Origin: Pithys albifrons albifrons
Taxonomy: Eukaryota; Chordata; Aves; Passeriformes; Thamnophilidae
Assembly: GCF_047495875.1 (NCBI RefSeq)
Contig: NC_092459.1
Location: 19,701,795-19,765,794, forward strand
Reading direction: 5' to 3'
DNA: 64,000 bases
The translations under genes were made by a program, and so were the position numbers. The notes under the pieces are model-generated. The model worked only from the letters and a program-made list of their open reading frames with translations, did no database searches and had not been told where the DNA came from. Below, in pieces: positions 12,226 through 25,360 of the stretch. Every line of letters begins with the position of its first letter. The stretch's first letter is position 1.

Positions 12226-14819
12226 AAAATGTGTTCCATTTTCAGTGCCTAGGGAATAAGAAAAATCTGTCTTGATCACTTATTTTGTTCCAATTTTTGT
12301 GTTTTTTTTTTTACTTTTCAGTCTTTGACAGAATAGAAATCAACAACTAGAGTAATTATCAAGTTGAAGAACAAAGATTTGTCTTGCTTTGACTTAACCT
12401 GTTTAGCACCACATCTGTAATTAGTAAGAAATCCTTTCCTAGGTGCAAATGGCAGTTGTTTTGATATTGGCTTGTTTGATGGTCTTTTTTCTACAGCCTA
12501 GGAATTCATTCACTTCAATTTCCTATTTAGCAATGTCATATCTCTTTTACTAGAGGGACCTTTTGAGACAATGGTAACTTTGATGCCTTTGATCACTTTT
12601 GTTCAGGTATCTAGTACTGGCACTGCACACCAGTGTCTATAGATGGAACTTATCTCAGGTATTTTTCAATAAAAGTGGAATTTAATAATCTGGAATTTTT
12701 TAACAGGAACTATATTTTTTAGTCTTCCTCATACTCATTAAATTTTTACATGAAATAAATTGCCTACCTACCATTGTATTTTGTAATCCCATCTTCTAAT
12801 ATGCAGCTTCTTTCATTATGCAAGAAGTTAAATGATTCCCGTTTATTTTGGCATTTTAAAAATAATATTGTACATGGTTTTATGAATATACATTAATTTT
12901 TTTCTGGTTTAAAATAATAAGGTAGTTAAAGAAAAAAATTAAACTAGAGAATGTTTTTGAATTATAGTAGAAATTACACCTATTCTGAAATATGATACCT
13001 ACAAATGCTCTAGAGAGAAAGGTAGGTAGTTCAGGAAGACCAAAAAATGAGATGTAAAATAGTAGCAGTTTGAGAATACCAGTGTCCATGAATTTCAAAA
13101 TTCTATGTTTCACAAAGAGTTTAGAAGGCATCAGTCATTCATAGATAACAGAAAAGTTCTGTTTTGAAAGTTCAAATCATGTTTTGCAGAAGGAAAGGCT
13201 CAGAAAAAAAAATCAATTCCAGATAAATATAAAAACTACTCATAAGCATATCTAAGAAAAGTATTGCTAGTAATTAAGCCCCTGATTTAATTATTAAATT
13301 ATTTAATCCTTACTATATGAAGGATTTCAGATATGACTTTGGAAGGTGTGCTAGAGGGATTACTTACATGTCCTAGATCCTAGAGTTTTTTTCATGCACT
13401 GTCTTTCTTTGTTCTTCAATTCCAAATATTTTGGCTGATAGTATCTTTGTCCTAATCTCTGGCAATGCTAAGAGCACATACATAATAATATTTTATTCTT
13501 TTACAACAGTCAATCACTTGTGTTGATAACTTTGTCAAGGATGATACTTTTTAAAACCTGCTGTTTGGCATTACATAACCACCTATTTGCACGGAATCTT
13601 ACCTGGATTTCCAGTATTTACAGCACTTCAACAGTCAAGTAAATGAATTTTTGCTCTACTTTGTGCCTCACTTTATAAAATAAGGAAATATTGTAAGTCA
13701 TTGTGAATAAGGAAACATTTGAGGCCTTTTAAATTTTTCTTTGTGGCTTAACAAAGCTAAATTCTTAAAATAAAGGGTTTAAACAAGAGTTGTGCAACTT
13801 TTTATGCAAGGAGTTCTTGGAATCCATCACAGTCATAATCATCATTTTTGAGTGTCATTTCTTTTTCCTTTTCCAAGGTTATGCATCATTAATTTGAGAA
13901 ATTTCTGGTTTGTTGTAAAACACATTAGATTTTTGTCTGTGACAGGCCAAAATTAATTCCTTCAATTTTCCAATATGACAAATACATCCTCTTAATGCTT
14001 GTTTATATTTTGTTTTCTAATTTCCAAAACAGGTTGCCTGCCTTTCATTCATCTATTTATAACTTCTTTTATTGTCACTGTTCTAGCATCCTGAAGTGAC
14101 TCTGATGTAAACAGTGGCATGTAATTTTTACATGTTTGCAATTTAAGATAAAAAATGCCAATGTGGTGCTTTACTTTCTTAAAATATCCTTCATTAAAAA
14201 ACAAACAAACAAACAAAACACATAACAAGCAAAACACCACAAAATAAACCACCAGAACAGTTACAGTTGTTATCTATTAATATGCTAATTATTGATTTTT
14301 GAATTTAGATTATGATTAGGTTGCAAGGGTGTTCTCCTGATGGTCTTATTTCTTTTAAATGGAATAAGACATTTGGCTTTGCATCACTCTGTACAATGAC
14401 TTTTCTCTGTTCTTCATCTAATTCCATTTCTTTTGAATCATTCCTTTTTAATCAGCATTGAAGAAACTTTGCAATTCTGCTCTTACTGTCACAGAGTCCA
14501 TTATGGTGATATCACATATTATTATGAAATGAAATGCAAAAATAAAGAAAATATTCATATCTCAAACTTTGTTATCATATGCAGAGTACTTGATTTTCAT
14601 CTAATGTGGCACAAAATAGGACTGTCAGAAGGACCAAGAGTGTCTTGAGTCTTTATTTTGATAGTAAAAAATTTTAAACTTAGATTATCCTGTTAAATCA
14701 TTATGTTAAGCAATTCATTTAAGCAGTCCCTAGCTGTTCAGTATTAATAATGCAAATCTCTTGACAAAATCCTCCTAGAGCTTTTTACTGCATTTGACAG
14801 ACAATATTTAGGTGTGTTC
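11109..14819. other. Unique AT-rich sequence with a GT microsatellite
   Basis: No gene seen. The block holds the (GT)n tract at 12,131-12,223 and an A/C-rich stretch near 14,196-14,245. The remainder looks unique. Confidence 0.55.
12131..12223. repeat. (GT)n microsatellite
   Basis: About 93 bp of nearly pure GT dinucleotides with three TA-containing interruptions in the first part. The pure downstream block of roughly 20 units is likely length-polymorphic. Alternating purine/pyrimidine tracts of this type can adopt Z-DNA. Confidence 0.95.
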
Positions 14820-14967
14820 TGACTTTGTTGAACAAGCAAAACAAAACGACAAGCTGGACCCTTCCTGAAGCAAAAAGAACTCTCTCTTGGGCAGCTGTTG
14901 GGCTGCTAAGGAGGACAGCATGCCGGAGGCTGCAGGGGAGTATAGAAGAGGTAACCACAGCACAGAT

Positions 14968-15125
14968 CGCAGAATCACAGAATATGCTGAGTTGGAAGCA
15001 TCCGCAAGGTTCACTGAGTCCACATCTTACACCTGCACAGGACCATTCCCAAGAGTCACACCATGTGCCTGAGAGTATTTTCCAAACACTTCTTGAACTC
15101 TGTCAGGTTTGGTGCTCTGAAGCAC
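14968..15125 (-). mobile_element. CR1 LINE 3' tail fragment, minus strand
   Basis: The plus strand reads cagaatcacagaatatgctg, then the antisense CR1 3' series with 'caagagtcacaccatgtgcc' and 'tgaactctgtcaggtttggt'. Only about 155 bp of the 3' end is present. It matches the fragment at 23,074-23,220 closely and stops at nearly the same internal point. The GC-richer 150 bp immediately to its left (14,820-14,967) may be another repeat fragment that I cannot name. Confidence 0.85.
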
Positions 15126-15126
15126 C

Positions 15127-18100
15127 ATACAGTGAACTAAGGTCACTGAATTGAATACAAATAATGATTCACCAAGAAGAATATAGCAGGCAGGAGTTTT
15201 AAAATTATTTTTTTTCCAGCATGAACCTTTGAATTATTTCTACTTTTAAATGTAAGATTTCTAATTCATAATTAAAAAAAAATTTTTTTTTGGTTTTTTG
15301 GGAGTTTGTTATGAAGGCCAAGGCAGATGCACTGACCAAGATCATGTCACATAGAGATATTTAGGAACACATGCTTTGTATTAGTATTCAGTTTAGCATT
15401 ATGGAACAATTTTTGGTTTGGATGAGATATTTACTAAGTTAACTGGACCTCTTTTAAATGGCCTTGAATGCAGTTACAATTGTTTCATCTAGAAATTCAT
15501 GACTTAAAATGAGCTTCTACTGTCAATGGAAAATCTCACTAAAATATAGTATTGTAATATCATGCAATTCAGAGGTTTTAATTAAAAAGTAAGGAAAATT
15601 TTTAATAAAATTTAAAAGAGGAAGTATTTCTTTTGATTGAAAATACATTTTGTGACAGAATGTTAAAAAATATTTAATATATTTCCAACAATTGTGTTGG
15701 TATATGTACTGACATGAACTAGTATAGAAATGTCTTGCTCTATCTTATCCCTTTTTACTACAGTACTTAACACTTATTTAGTATGTTGCCAAACTAAGTA
15801 TAGGGGATTATTTACCTGCTATTGGTCATCTTTGTGGTCTTATGTGCAGTTTTACTGGTTTAACTGAATTTCTTGTGACATGGGGATCCACTTATGCTAA
15901 TCTTTCTTAAATTGTGGGGAGTGGTTCACTAATATCTGTGAAGAAATTTGGAAGCACAATATGATTTAATTACCTACAAACCCTCTTCAGTTCAGCTCCC
16001 AATAAAATGGAATAGCACAGTGGGTTTCTCCTCCTTGCTAAATTCCATTATCAAGTCAGTAAAATCAAGATTATTTAGAAAAAAAATGAATAAACTTTGA
16101 AGTGATGCTTTATTTTCTTATACCTTATAACCAATTTTAAGACATGTTTGCATGTATTTTATTTTCTACCTTAGGAGCCCAAAGACTCTCACCATCTCAT
16201 TATACCTAGTACTGCTTGGTCTTTCCCACACATTAATACTGTAAGAAACTGTGGCAAAAATTTATTAAGTGATTGTTCTGAAACCATTGAAGTCATAATC
16301 GGTTGGCTATAATATTATGCCTTCACTACCCTGTAAATACTTAAGTGGTTGAGAGGTCTCAGAATCATCATTGAGATGACAGAGCGAAAAGGGCATTTAC
16401 AACAAGCAGGAAGGGAGGGAGTGAAAAAGACAGAAGTCAAGACCTTTGTAACCAGCTGAAAGACAAGGCCAACTAGAATAGTTGTTGAAATTGTAAATGT
16501 CAGTCCCAGACGCAGCATGAACTGATGCATCAAAAAGAATACATTATATGCTTACCTAGGAATAGTGTTTAGTAAAAAAAATGGCATTTTTCCCAACTCA
16601 GACATTTTTAATTTTAACACTTTTAGTTCCTGCCTTGGAATTTGGAGCTAGTTATTGCCTTCCAGAGCTGAAAGCAAATAAAAAAGGACATGTACTCATA
16701 GGCTGTAACAAATGACTAAGGAGAAAATGTTTCTGTGAGTAATGAATTCCCTCTTCTACAAGTCTGACAGAAAAATCTGCTCTATAAACCTTTATTCCTC
16801 AGCCTGTCAGTAGTTGAGACAGTACATATCCATCAAAGACAAAGTATCTAAAACTAATTATACATAGGTCTAAAACTTTAATTTCTCCACAGCACACTTA
16901 CATTTGTACTAAAAAACAAACAAATAACAAAAAAAACCAAAACAAAAACTCCAAACAAACAAACAGTTAAAATCTTCTAACTTTTCCCCAACCTTGTATG
17001 TTTTACTATGAATCAGAAAGGATATCTTAGAAACTGGAAGTTCCAGCTCTCTAAAATATATACAAATATATTATCTAATCATATACAAATTAACATCACC
17101 CCTCTTCCAGACCACATTTGCTAGGAAAAATACACAGCTGTAGTGAACACCATAATATAACAGTTCTTACTTGAAATTTCATTTTTCTGCTTAAGATATC
17201 AATTTCTTTGGTAAGGAGAGAGCTCTAGAGGTTGTTGTATGTTTTCATAATATAGAAATACGAGGGGGTTTTTTTTAATTGTATTAATAGTACAAACTAG
17301 TAATTCTTAGGTCATTAGACTGTAAGAGTGTAGTGAGAACTATCAAGCAAAAACATGTTTTGGGAAATTGAGTCCTGTATTGTACTCAAGGGTACTTCAT
17401 TCCTTGTTTGCAACTGCATACAATGGAACAAAGACAGTTGTTGGGCCAAACAAAACAAGAACTACCAAGCAGAAAAAAGAAGCCATTACTTCCAGATGTA
17501 TTTTGTGAGTTCCTTACTCAAAATCTAAAATTCACTGTATGGTGTCTATGCTTTAGAAAAACTATTTACAAGTTGGGAAGGGTTCACAAAAGGTATAAAA
17601 CTTTCCCTTACAGAAAAGGCTAAAAGGAGTCCAAACCACTTAGCTGAAATAGATATTGTTCATCGGTAATTTGATTTAATCAGAGTCTGTAATTATCAGC
17701 TTAGGAAGACTTCTCATATTAGATAGAATTTTAACATATCACACAAAATAATATAACATGAATGGGATGAAAGGTGTTTAAAAATAAAATGTGTATTTAA
17801 ATTTTGAAGATATTTAACCATTTTCTGGTATCAATGGGATACATTCTCCATCACATGATGTTTTTATATTTCAACACCTCTCATCTTTCCAAAAGTTAGG
17901 CTCAAGAAGTTGTAGATGCAGGAGTTATTACTCAGAAAACTTTATCTTGTGTTATGCAAGTAAGCCTCAAAAGGTCCTGTGCTCATTTAGGCTTCAAACA
18001 TATCAAGGTTCTAATGGAAATAGAGACAGAGTGTCATTACTTTTTTTTTTTTTTCACTTTTAAATTTTTACTAAAGGACTGCCTCCTAACACCCTACTTT

Positions 18101-20827
18101 ACCTTTTTATTCCTTGGGTAATTTTTCCTTCTAGCTCAGCCATAAAACCTACTTCATTTTGAGAAGTAACAGGCAATGAGAAATTGGTGAAGAAATTTAA
18201 AAAATCACAAATTACTTCAGCAAATGTGAACAACTAATTTAATGGAAAGAACGTGAAGGAGCTGGAGTGAGACTGTTTTAGAACTTCCTTAATCTATGCA
18301 TTTTCCAAAGCATAAATGAGAATATTAAATTAGCACTACAGTATCATCATGGCAAATTCCAGATGGCCTATAATAACTTCAGCATTACTGTGGCTACTAT
18401 CTCAAAAAAGCTGAAGTTTTATATTTATTAGTAATCATTTTAATGGGTAATACAAATGTTATAAAACATTCCTTCAGCATCTTTCTCTATTAAATTTTGG
18501 CAAATGACTGATAATTCAAGCTTTCTCCTGCAATACAAATACTGTGTTACTGCCATTTCCATGGCATTTAGGATGCATTCGAGCTATCATACAAACACCA
18601 AGTTGACCTTTTTATATGGTATTTAAAGTATGTCTCAGATTTCTCTTACATGGTTTCAGATTTTGTTAGGCATAAGGGCTTAATCTCATATTACTTAATT
18701 GTGTTGGTGCACATCACTAACAGATTCTGCTCATGATTTTATTGATCAGTAAGAGTCTGATCCACAAATATATCTTTAAATATGAACAGGGCTGGAGGAC
18801 ATTATAGTTCTTTTGCTTTGTAAGAATTACTAACTCTCAAGATGAGGCTGAAGCAAGAGTTCAGACAAGCTGAGTGATAGTTTTTAAGTGCATATAATAA
18901 TTGAAGAAGTGGATTTTTTTTTTAATTCAGCTGTACATGTGTAGTCAATAAAATTAGGTTAGAGTAGGCATTCAAGAACTGGGCCACTAGCATTCATGCT
19001 ATTTAGTATCAGAAAGTTAACAAGTTATAAAAAAAACAGAGATAAACCCTTTGTACATTGTACATTTCGCATTAAAAAATAAAAATAAATAAATTTTAAA
19101 AATATTATCAAGTAAAAAATATTTTCTCTGATTCCTGTAGTATGTGGGAAAATTTTGCTTTTGGAATATAAGTGCATAATAAGTGCATAAATAACTGGAT
19201 TGCATATCTAATTCTTGTCACTGATTTTTTTCCTTTTAATGTGAACAATGTCCAAATAAAATGGAAGCAAGTTAACTATTTAGTGTATAATAGTTATTTG
19301 GAAGACCAGACTGTTCTAAAATTAATCAACATAAATAATGATTTAAAACCCATTTGAGTGAATGGAACAGAGTTCACATCTCCTTTGACAGGCAGAATAA
19401 AGCCACATATGTTTCCAAAAACATATGAATGTAGCAAAGATAAATGTGTTCAGTTTCATCCAGAAAATGAATTTGAAATTACACTTTAAAGAGTCAAATG
19501 AATAAATCAAATTTTTTCTTCAGACAGCCGAGTGCATTTTAATGCAAAAGCATCTGAAATATTTATGCATTAAAATCTCATCCATTTGACTGATTTTCTC
19601 GTACTTTCACTCCTGTATGAAAATAAGCAGGATCAAATTCAAAGCAGGTAACTGTACTGTAACCCCAGAGAGATAGTAGTTTGGGAAATACTTGCCACTA
19701 CTGTTTGGCAGGGGTTTTTTTCTTTCTAATGTAAAAAAATGATCCTAGAACTCAAAATAAAATAACATAGATCTGCTACTTGTGTGTTCTGTGTACTATA
19801 CATTTTTACCAGTAGATTACATAAAATAGATGTTTTTGACAGTCCATCAGGCTGTTATTTCTGCCTACTATTAACACCCTAAGGCCCCTTTTTACTCTTT
19901 CTGTCTTCTTTTGGAAGTTTCAGTAAGTGAACTTTCCACTGAATCCAAAAATTCTTTAAATGGATTCCTAGCACAAAATGGAAAATGCATCTATAAATAA
20001 TGGAAGGAGATGGACTGCTGATTTACAGCAAAATAAATGGCAGTACTAGATGTATATTGACTCCTAGATTTGTAATTGGTTCTATTAATAATAGATGTTA
20101 ATATTAAAGAAGGGTTACATAAATAATGCAAATGTGTATTTGAAGGAAGTGCAATAAAACTTAACAACTAGAATTTCCACATATGTAGAAGTCATGAATC
20201 TTTAGAACTGGGGATAATATTGACAGGGAATCTGTGAAGTTGCAGAGCAGACACAGCTAAAAGCCAGATTTTACACTCTGTGTTTTCTGTGTCTTTCTGC
20301 TCAGAGCACTTTCTTTTAACTCTGTAATTTTTCTGCTCTAGCTTTTATTTTACCAAATTTTTATTTTCTGTGATTGTCCGTGAATGGTCACCAATACGAG
20401 AGGAACATCAAAAGTTCACTTTGTTTGTATCATATAGTAAGGAATCTCTGTCTCTTCTAAAACATGGCCTTTGTGCACAACTTAAAGTTCAGGACATAAA
20501 AGCTGTTTTGCCTTGAGTTGAATTGGGAAGATCTATCTAATTCTGAACTGTGCTGCAAGGATGTCTTTCTAGCTGCTACTACTGATAATAATAACAATAA
20601 AATTTTCACCTATGTTCATATCCTGTTGTCTTTACTTTCCAGATCTCTGAATAATGTCAGATCCTTACCCCTGTACAGGCATTGCAGATTCTTGCTATAG
20701 CCATATGGTATGCAATCCTCACTCTGGAGGAAACAGTTCTCATCTAAGAGTACAAGGCAAAAGAGTGATCTTCTTTCTATGCTAGACTCCAGTTCTTTAT
20801 TCTCTGTCAGAAAGGATAAGCAGTTGA
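15127..20827. other. Unique AT-rich sequence, no gene seen
   Basis: Contains simple A/C-rich low-complexity DNA near 16,909-16,967 and T runs near 18,042-18,054. A 10-bp perfect inverted repeat occurs at 19,537-19,546 and 19,566-19,575. No exon can be supported. Confidence 0.55.
16909..16967. repeat. A/C-rich low-complexity tract
   Basis: The block is composed almost wholly of A and C in AAAC-like units, with a few T residues. Similar tracts occur at about 14,196-14,245 and 30,531-30,593. Confidence 0.8.
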
Positions 20828-21625
20828 CTTTGACAGGCTTGAGAAGTGGGCCTGTGCAAACCTCATGAATTTCAACAAGGCCAAGAAAAAGATGCTACAC
20901 CTGGGTGAGGCAATTTCAAGCACAAGTACAGGCTGGGTGGTGAATGAATTAAGACCGATCCTGAGGAGAAGAACTTCAGGTTGTTTCTTGATGAGAAGCT
21001 CAACATGACCCTTGAATGTGTGATTTCAGTTCAAAAAGCTAACCGCATCCTGAGCTTTCAAAAGCAGGGTGACCAGCAGGCCAAGGGAGGTGACTCTTCC
21101 CTGCTACTCTGCAATTGTGAGACCCCACCTGGAGTGCTCTGTCCAGGTCTGGGGTCCCCAATTCAAGTAAGATGTTGACCTGTTGGAATGAGTCCAGTGG
21201 AGAGCCACTAAGCTGATCACAGGGCTGGAGCACTTCTCCTATGAAAACAGGTTGAAAGAACTGGGGTTGTTCAGACTGGAGAAGAGAAGATTCCAGAGAG
21301 ACCTTATAGCATCTTCCAGTGCCTAAAGGAGGCCTATGAGAGAGCTGGAGAGGGACTTTTCACAAAGGCATGCAGTGATAGGACAAGGAAAAATGGCTTT
21401 AAGCCAAAGGAGTGGAGGTTTAGATTAGGTAGCAGAAAGAAATTTTTTACTATGAGGGTAGTGAGGTACTGGCACAAATTGCACTGAGAAGTTGTGGATT
21501 TCCCACCCCTAGAGGTGTTCTAGACCAGGATGGGTGGGTCTTTGAATAACCTATCGTTCCCTTCTCATGGCAGGGGCACCAGATTTAGAAGATCTTTAAG
21601 GTCCCTTCCAACCCTCTAACTACTG
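20828..21625 (+). mobile_element. CR1 LINE, 3' portion, plus strand
   Basis: Sense-strand CR1 of about 800 bp. It runs from the end of the RT ORF ('gacaggcttgagaagtgggc', 'catgaatttcaacaaggcca') through 'cctggagtgctctgtccagg', 'gtggagagccactaagctga' and 'ttgttcagactggagaagag' to the 3' UTR ending 'aaggtcccttccaaccct'. It is 5'-truncated, with stops and indels throughout, and lacks clear terminal octamers. Confidence 0.92.
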
Positions 21626-21765
21626 GAAAGTTCAGAGGTACCTCGCTGGTAGTGTGGGATGAGAAGCAGAAAAGTACTGCTCACTGAAGCGAGATGAGAA
21701 TCAGAAACTGAGTATTCAAAAGGTCATTAAAGAACAGGCATTGCCAGGTTTTTTAAAAAGTAAGA

Positions 21766-22098
21766 TGTTGGAATTTCATATGGTATTTGACCTAAAGAGC
21801 AAAGCTGTGTGCTGAACTTGCCTATGTAAATCAGTGTGCTGTAGCCTTAAGAACTAATGAGATCAGAAACGGCTGTAGCTGACCTTCTCAGCAGATGTGC
21901 ATGGCCAGCCAATTACGAGAGGCTTTGTAATGTAAACAGCATTATTAGCCAATAATCAGTGTCAAGTGTCAACAGCCATGGAGGGTTACAGCCTTAAAGG
22001 TGTATATAAGTTTGTGTGTGCATAAATAAAGTGGCCCGTTGCTGCTAACTCCTGTGGAGTTGTCTGTGCAGGTCAAAAACCCATCTCCCATGGTTACA
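21766..22098 (+). mobile_element. Solo LTR, 333 bp, class II (ERVK/alpha-like) type
   Basis: The element starts TGTTGGAATTTC and ends CATGGTTACA. It is flanked by an exact 6-bp target duplication, gtaaga (21,760-21,765 and 22,099-22,104). A TATA box (TATATAAG) is at 22,003-22,010 and an AATAAA at 22,025-22,030, only about 15 bp downstream. The polyadenylation signal therefore lies in U3 or at the cap site, as is known for alpha- and betaretroviruses. A 6-bp duplication also fits class II. No gag, pol or env sequence is adjacent, so this is a solo LTR left by recombination between the two LTRs of a provirus. Confidence 0.88.
22003..22030 (+). promoter_or_regulatory. LTR TATA box and closely spaced poly(A) signal
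   Basis: TATATAAG at 22,003-22,010 followed by AATAAA at 22,025-22,030 inside the 333-bp LTR. The spacing puts transcription start just after the AATAAA, giving a very short R region. Confidence 0.65.
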
Positions 22099-22104
22099 GT
22101 AAGA

Positions 22105-23073
22105 CTTGACAAAACAATCCTCTGGAAGTTAAAAGCAGTGGAAAGGTGAGATACTAGTTGCCAAGAAAATAAGCCTGTCGGAGTACAGAGCTCTCAGCCA
22201 AAAAAATGTGAAATATCTGAATCAGTAAAATCAAGTAATTGTATTTAACAGCCAGTCTTCCACTGAAGGCCAGCATGTGGCCTGAATGTGCCTGCAGAGC
22301 AGGTGGCAGAGAGGAGTTGGAGAGATCTTCTGCAGGTTCTCCCTATAGGATACATACCAGTCACTCAGGCAGGGACACCTGAACTAACTTTGAATGATTT
22401 AGATGAACTACCAGAAACAGCATTGCTTCCGTTCAGAATAATTAGCAATGATAGAAAAGAAGGTACATTCACCTGCACAGAATAGTAAATGGTGGAATAC
22501 ACTCACATAACATGGACTATTTTTTTCTTCTCTTACATATATGCCGGGTTTTTTGCATTTGAGTGTTCTCTTCTTTTACTCACTCCCTTGTGCATTCTGA
22601 TGAGAAACACAATGTAAGACTCCATCTATACAGAAGGAAAGAAAATCAGTCCAATTCATTTAGGTATGAGAAACTTGCATTCAGTACATTACTTTAGAAT
22701 CTATCTTTAGGTTGTAAGAGGATGAGAAAAATCAGTCTATTTTCCCTAATTATTTATATTTCCATATACTATATTAGAGATGTTCAAAATTGCAGAATAA
22801 TTATATCAAAATGTATTGGAAGTAACTAAATTTTTTAGAAGGATATTCAAGTAGTACCATCACGACAGAGATTTGTGCCAGGAAAGACAGGAAATTATAT
22901 TACTCAGCAAAAAACATTTGTCAAACACTAATGTCATTTTATTCTACTCCATCACGAATCAGAAGTAGTGTACCTATACCTGAGAAGTCAGCTGCATCAT
23001 GTTCTTAAATGTAAAGTCCATGAGAGATGCATTGGTTTTAATTTCAAAAGTTCCTGTTAGAGTTATTTAAAAT
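22105..23073. other. Unique sequence, no gene seen
   Basis: Between the 333-bp LTR and a CR1 tail. AT-rich, with no recognisable repeat or exon. Confidence 0.5.
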
Positions 23074-23220
23074 TACAGAATCACAGAATATGCTGAGCTG
23101 GAAGGGACTCACAAGGAGTCCAACCCTTAACTCTACACAGGACCATCCCCAAGAGTCACACCATGTGCCTGAGAGTATCATCTAAATGCTCTTTGAATTC
23201 CGGCAGGCTTGGTGCTGTGT
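23074..23220 (-). mobile_element. CR1 LINE 3' tail fragment, minus strand
   Basis: The plus strand reads ttacagaatcacagaatatg, continuing with antisense CR1 3' sequence ('caagagtcacaccatgtgcc', 'cggcaggcttggtgctgtg'). It is from the same subfamily as 14,968-15,125 and has nearly the same internal breakpoint. Confidence 0.87.
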
Positions 23221-23450
23221 GCTGATTCTTAAAAATAAGCACTACATTTTCAGATTACAATAAGGCATGAACTATGACAGAAACTTGCAAAACTTTTGAA
23301 ATTCAGACTAGTGCCACATTGGGACTAGTACTTTGTGAATAATCCTTTTCATAACAGGGAAGAAACCACTATCTCTTTCTCTCTTTCTCTCTCTTTTTCT
23401 CTCTCTATTGCTTCCTTTCTTCCTGCTTCCCTCCCTCCCTGCCTGCCTTC

Positions 23451-23644
<194 letters not shown>

Positions 23645-23649
23645 CAATG

Positions 23650-24210
23650 ATGCAGGTATACAACTTTTAGCCTAGGAGATACATAATATTATCCTTAATG
23701 TAATGACACTTATTCCTGTTATTTCTGATTTACACCATAGTAAGTGGTATCAAACTTGAATTTTTAGAATATTTATACTTTGCACAAATACAGCAGAAAC
23801 AGCAAGAGTCTTCAATGAAAGTTGCAGTGAGACTTTTAGTAGGATATATTTACAAAATCTGCAGTATGCCTATTTCTGATTGCAACACATCAAAACTACA
23901 ATGGAGTTTAGCTTAACAGTGGAAGATTAGACTAAAGTAAGCTGGAGTTATGCATAAACATCCTCCCCTAATTCAAGAGCAGTCTAAAGAGGAATGTGAG
24001 ATTTTTATCATATTTGTTTAGGAGTTTATATTAAGATTTAAGATAAGGCTTTTGAATGTCTAGGTCTTCCAGGTATGAATGATATTCAGCTTCATGTGGT
24101 CACATGTATTAAAATATGTCACCTGTTCTCTCAATCATGTCTGCCAGCCTGAAACAGAATGTAATGAGAAGGGTGTATAATGAATACTTGATTATAAACT
24201 GTATATAAAC

Positions 24211-24243
<33 letters not shown>

Positions 24244-24436
24244 TGTGAATGTATATTGTGAGACTCCCTTGTTCATTCAAGTATGTTAAGTAAAAATTAT
24301 ATTTTTACCAAGCATGTCTGGTTAGTAAAACTATCTTCTCAAGGTTGTGAAGTATTTCAGTTCATGATGAGTAACTCAGCCTCTTAATTAGTATAAAACT
24401 GATATCCATATATGCTGTGGTCTAGATGCTGATCTC
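23650..24436. other. Unique sequence with an AT dinucleotide tract
   Basis: No gene seen. Contains the (AT)n tract at about 24,209-24,245. Confidence 0.5.
24209..24245. repeat. (AT)n microsatellite
   Basis: About 14 AT units ending in a TACATATATG edge. It is self-complementary. Confidence 0.9.
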
Positions 24437-24745
24437 TGAGAAGGACAACAAACCTGGTTTAGGGTCTGGAACACAAGTCATAAGAGGAGCAGCTGAGGGA
24501 GCTGAGGGTTGTTTAGTTTGGAGAAAAGGAGGCTCAGGAGTGGCTGTATTACTCTCTACAGCTACCTGAAAGGAGGTTGTAGCTAGGTGCATGTCCATGT
24601 CTTCTCCCACATAACAAGAGATAGAACAAGAGGAAATGGCCTCAATTGTTGCAAGAAGAGGTTTAGATAGGACATTAAGAAAAATTTCTTCACTGAAATG
24701 GTGGTCAACCATTGGAACAGGCTGCACAGGGTGTGGGAATATGAC
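24437..24745 (+). mobile_element. CR1 LINE fragment, plus strand
   Basis: Sense CR1 segment with 'gaggagcagctgagggagct', 'ggagaaaaggaggctcagga', 'ctacctgaaaggaggttgta' and 'ttcttcactgaaatggtggt', ending near 'ggaacaggctgcacagggtg'. It lacks the extreme 3' end. Confidence 0.87.
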
Positions 24746-24854
24746 TCAGGGTATAAAAGATAATGGTGTGGAAGTTATACAGAAAAATTTGGTTGTTACT
24801 CCCTGGATAGATTGCAGTCAGCATATCTGACCTCCCATGCACAATACAAGGTAT

Positions 24855-25360
24855 CTGGCTCTGAAGCCCTCGGCACAAGAAAGAAATGGACTTGTTAGAG
24901 CAGGTCCAGAGGAGAGGCACAGAACTGATCAGAGGACTGGAACACCTCTCCTTTTAAGAAAGGCTGAGATATTTAGACTTGTTCAGCCAGGATAAGAAAA
25001 GGCTTCAGAAAGACCTTATTGTGGCATTTTGATATATAAAGGGGGATTATGAGAAGAGCAAAGAAAGACTTCCACCAAAGGTCTGCAGAGACAGGACAAG
25101 GGGCAATGGTTTTTAAGCTAAAAGAGGGTAAATAGATTGGACTTAGAGAAGAAATATTTTATGACTGGGTGGAGAGACATTGGATCAGGTTGTCCAGAGA
25201 AACTGTGGATATTCCATCATTGGCAGTGTTCAAAGTCAGCCTGACTAACTCTTTGACAACTTGTTCTAATGGAAGATGTCCCTGCTCATGAAAGAGATGT
25301 TGAGCTAGATGATCTTTGATGGTCCATTCCAACTCAAACTCTTCTATGATTTCCTGATTT
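24855..25360 (+). mobile_element. CR1 LINE 3' portion, plus strand, different subfamily
   Basis: Sense CR1 with 'gagcaggtccagaggagagg', 'actggaacacctctcctttt', 'agacaggacaaggggcaatg', then 'gttgagctagatgatctttg' and 'ccattccaactcaaactctt'. It ends in 'ctatgatttcctgatttt', a decayed octamer-like tail. It lies about 100 bp from the preceding CR1 but carries overlapping consensus positions, so it is a separate insertion. Confidence 0.87.
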
